64,000 nt of DNA, from NCBI GenBank assembly GCA_964017155.1, contig OZ024855.1, positions 682,001 through 746,000 of the forward strand, in the 5' to 3' direction. The first letter of the stretch is position 1. Every line of letters begins with the position of its first letter. Both the position numbers and the translations under genes were made by a program. Below are positions 62,171 through 64,000 of this stretch, piece by piece. The DNA is from Oasisia sp. SBJ-2009. Taxonomy: Eukaryota; Annelida; Polychaeta; Sabellida; Siboglinidae. Below the pieces are notes generated by a model, which saw nothing but the letters and a program-made list of their open reading frames with translations, made no database searches and was not told the DNA's origin.

Positions 62171-64000
62171 ATCGATGAAAAAGACAAAGTCCGATCCGTC
62201 TACGGGGGATCAGTTTTGAGAATCGAGAGAAACGGCCAAGTTCGACGCGCCGGTCGCTCTTCTCGGGCGTATTCCACGCACGGAGTGTAACTACGACTCT
62301 CTCGACGAAACCGACTGACCGTGCGCGTCGTCTTGCCAACTTTTGGAAACAAATCGAGGAAAACGACAAAGTCCGATCCGTCTACGGGGGATCAGTTGGG
62401 GAAGTCTGTTTACATTCTTTTCAACAGAATTCCGTGCCGACCGCTGGGTAAACGGCAGGAGTAATAATGAACCACTAAATAGATGAGGTGACGAGGCATT
62501 TGGCGACCTTAACAGGGTGATAGTTGCACAAATCGAGGAAAACGACAAAGTCCGATCCGTCTACGGGGGATCAGTTTTGAGAATCGAGAGAAACGGCCAA
62601 GTTCGACGCGCCGGTCGGTCTTCTCGGGCGTATTCCACGCACGGAGTGTAACTACGACTCTCTCGACGAAACCAACTGACCGTGCGCGTCGTCTTGCCAA
62701 CTTTTGGAAACAAATCGAGGAAAACGACAAAGTCCGATCCGTCTACGGGGGATCAGTTGGGGAAGTATGTTTACATTCTTTTCAACAGAATTCCGTGCCG
62801 ACCGCTGGGTAAACGGCGGGAGTAATAATGAACCACTAACTAGATGAGGTGACGAGGCATTTGGCGACCTTAACAGGGTGATAGTTGCACAAATCGAGGA
62901 AAACGACAAAGTCCGATCCGTCTACGGGGGATCAGTTGGGGAAGTCTGTTTACATTCTTTTCAACATAATTCCGTGGCGACCGCTGGGTAAACGGCGGGA
63001 GTAATAATGAACCACTAACTAGATGAGGTGACGAGGCATTTGGCGACCTTAACAGGGTGATAGTTGCACAAATCGAGGAAAACGACAAAGTCCGATCCGT
63101 CTACGGGGGATCAGTTTTGAGAATCGAGAGAAACGGCCAAGTTCGACGCGCCGGTCGGTCTTCTCGGGCGTATTCCACGCACGGAGTGTAACTACGACTC
63201 TCTCGACGAAACCAACTGACCGTGCGCGTCGTCTTGCCAACTTTTGGAAACAAATCGAGGAAAACGACAAAGTCCGATCCGTCTACGGGGGATCAGTTGG
63301 GGAAGTCTGTTTACATTCTTTTCAACAGAATTCCGTGCCGACCGCTGGGTAAACGGCGGGAGTAATAATGAACCACTAACTAGATGAGGTGACGAGGCAT
63401 TTGGAGACCTTAACAGGGTGATAGCTGCACAAATCGAGGAAAACGACAAAGTCCGATCCGTCTACGGGGGATCAGTTTTGAGAATCGAGAGAAACGGCCA
63501 AGTTCGACGCGCCGGTCGGTCTTCTCGGGCGTATTCCACGCACGGAGTGTAACTACGACTCTCTCGACGAAACCAACTGACCGTGCGCGTCGTCTTGCCA
63601 ACTTTTGGAAACAAATCGAGGAAAACGACAAAGTCCGATCCGTCTACGGGGAATCAGTTGGGGAAGTCTGTTTACATTCTTTTCAACAGAATTCCGTGCC
63701 GACCGCTGGGTAAACGGCGGGAGTAATAATGAACCACTAACTAGATGAGGTGACGAGGCATTTGGCGACCTTAACAGGGTGATAGTTGCACAAATCGATG
63801 AAAAAGACAAAGTCCGATCCGTCTACGGGGGATCAGTTTTTAGAATCGAGAGAAACGGCCAAGTTCGACGCGCCGGTCGGTCTTCTCGGGCGTGTTCCAC
63901 GCACGGAGTGTAACTACGACTCTCTCGACGAAACCAACTGACCGTGCGCGTCGTCTTGCCAACTTTTGGAAACAAATCGAGGAAAACGACAAAGTCCGAT
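62148..64000 (+). repeat. 2,888-bp higher-order repeat, copy 2 (cut by window end)
   Basis: The visible 1,853 bp repeat 59260-61112, including the 179-bp unit and both private variants. I see two substitutions against copy 1: G to A at 62457 (ACGGCAGGAG) and G to A at 63652 (ACGGGGAATCAG). The copy continues beyond the window. Confidence 0.9.
62893..63071 (+). repeat. 179-bp B-only unit, no. 2
   Basis: This is identical in structure to the unit at 60005-60183 and lies exactly 2,888 bp away, so it is a copy made by the higher-order duplication, not a second independent deletion. Confidence 0.93.

Larger units (their letters stand above)
1..64000 (+). repeat. 361-bp satellite DNA array filling the window
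   Basis: The same 361-bp sequence repeats head to tail from the first base to the last, always in one orientation, with no unrelated sequence between copies. I count 177 complete units: 168 of 361 bp, six of 369, two of 179 and one of 543. Units differ at few sites, and these sites are linked. Examples are ACAGAATTCC with GTGCCG versus ACATAATTCC with GTGGCG; CTAACTAG versus CTAAATAG; CGTATTCC versus CGTGTTCC; CGCACGG versus CGCTCGG; ATCGAGG versus ATCGATG; GGAAACAAA versus GGAAATAAA. A hand count of one unit gives about 51% GC. No transposon, rRNA gene, tRNA or coding gene is visible anywhere. Such arrays are typical of eukaryotic heterochromatin; the exact chromosomal location is inference. 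Confidence 0.98.

Noticed and set aside
1..64000. CRISPR array
   Set aside because: The repeats are 361 bp and contiguous, the sequence between the 49-bp segments is itself repeated and not unique, and there are no cas genes.
1..64000. R2 or other non-LTR retrotransposon copy
   Set aside because: The target-like sequence is present, but no reverse transcriptase or endonuclease frame and no element body is found in any unit.
1..64000. Telomeric repeats, simple-sequence tracts, tRNA genes, intrinsic terminators or phage genes
   Set aside because: I saw none; every base belongs to a satellite unit.

Overview
The whole 64 kb window is one uninterrupted head-to-tail satellite DNA array. I find no protein gene, functional RNA gene or mobile-element gene in it. 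The repeat unit is 361 bp and all copies lie in the same orientation. I count 177 complete units: 168 of 361 bp, six of 369 bp, two of 179 bp and one of 543 bp, plus partial units at both ends. The array runs off both window edges. A long, homogeneous array of this kind points to eukaryotic heterochromatin (pericentromere, centromere, subtelomere, or a sex or B chromosome). The sequence alone does not name the species.

The 361-bp unit is a dimer of two nucleosome-sized halves: half A (182 bp, e.g. 31-212) and half B (179 bp, e.g. 213-391). Both halves open with an identical 49-bp segment and diverge afterwards. The most interesting feature is that the unit carries three pieces resembling one very conserved stretch of eukaryotic 28S rRNA, the stretch holding the R2 retrotransposon target and the I-PpoI homing-endonuclease site. 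Half B has a forward piece with 19 identical bases, directly followed by an inverted piece that spans the R2 cut site (about 43 of 48 positions plus a 5-nt insertion, against 28S recalled from memory). Half A has a forward piece with 15 of 16 bases. I read this as a satellite seeded from a rearranged 28S fragment.

Region by region: (1) 1-29.4 kb is a 15,162-bp higher-order repeat, with about 14.2 kb seen twice and a nested 3,249-bp tandem duplication in each copy. (2) About 29.2-59.2 kb is a mosaic of overlapping long duplications at offsets of 8,311, about 13,000-13,700 and 3,618 bp. It is marked by six 369-bp units carrying an 8-bp insertion. (3) 59.3-64 kb is a 2,888-bp higher-order repeat that contains half-unit deletions (B only) and the complementary half-unit duplication (A-A-B).

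The units differ by a small set of linked variants, so they fall into recognisable haplotypes that recur in the same order. This is the signature of unequal exchange, gene conversion and segmental amplification. Open reading frames appear on both strands of every unit, but they are by-products of the repeat: 361 is not a multiple of three, so no frame continues from unit to unit. Unit boundaries below use a register in which each unit starts 23 bp before half A, except where half-unit coordinates are given.
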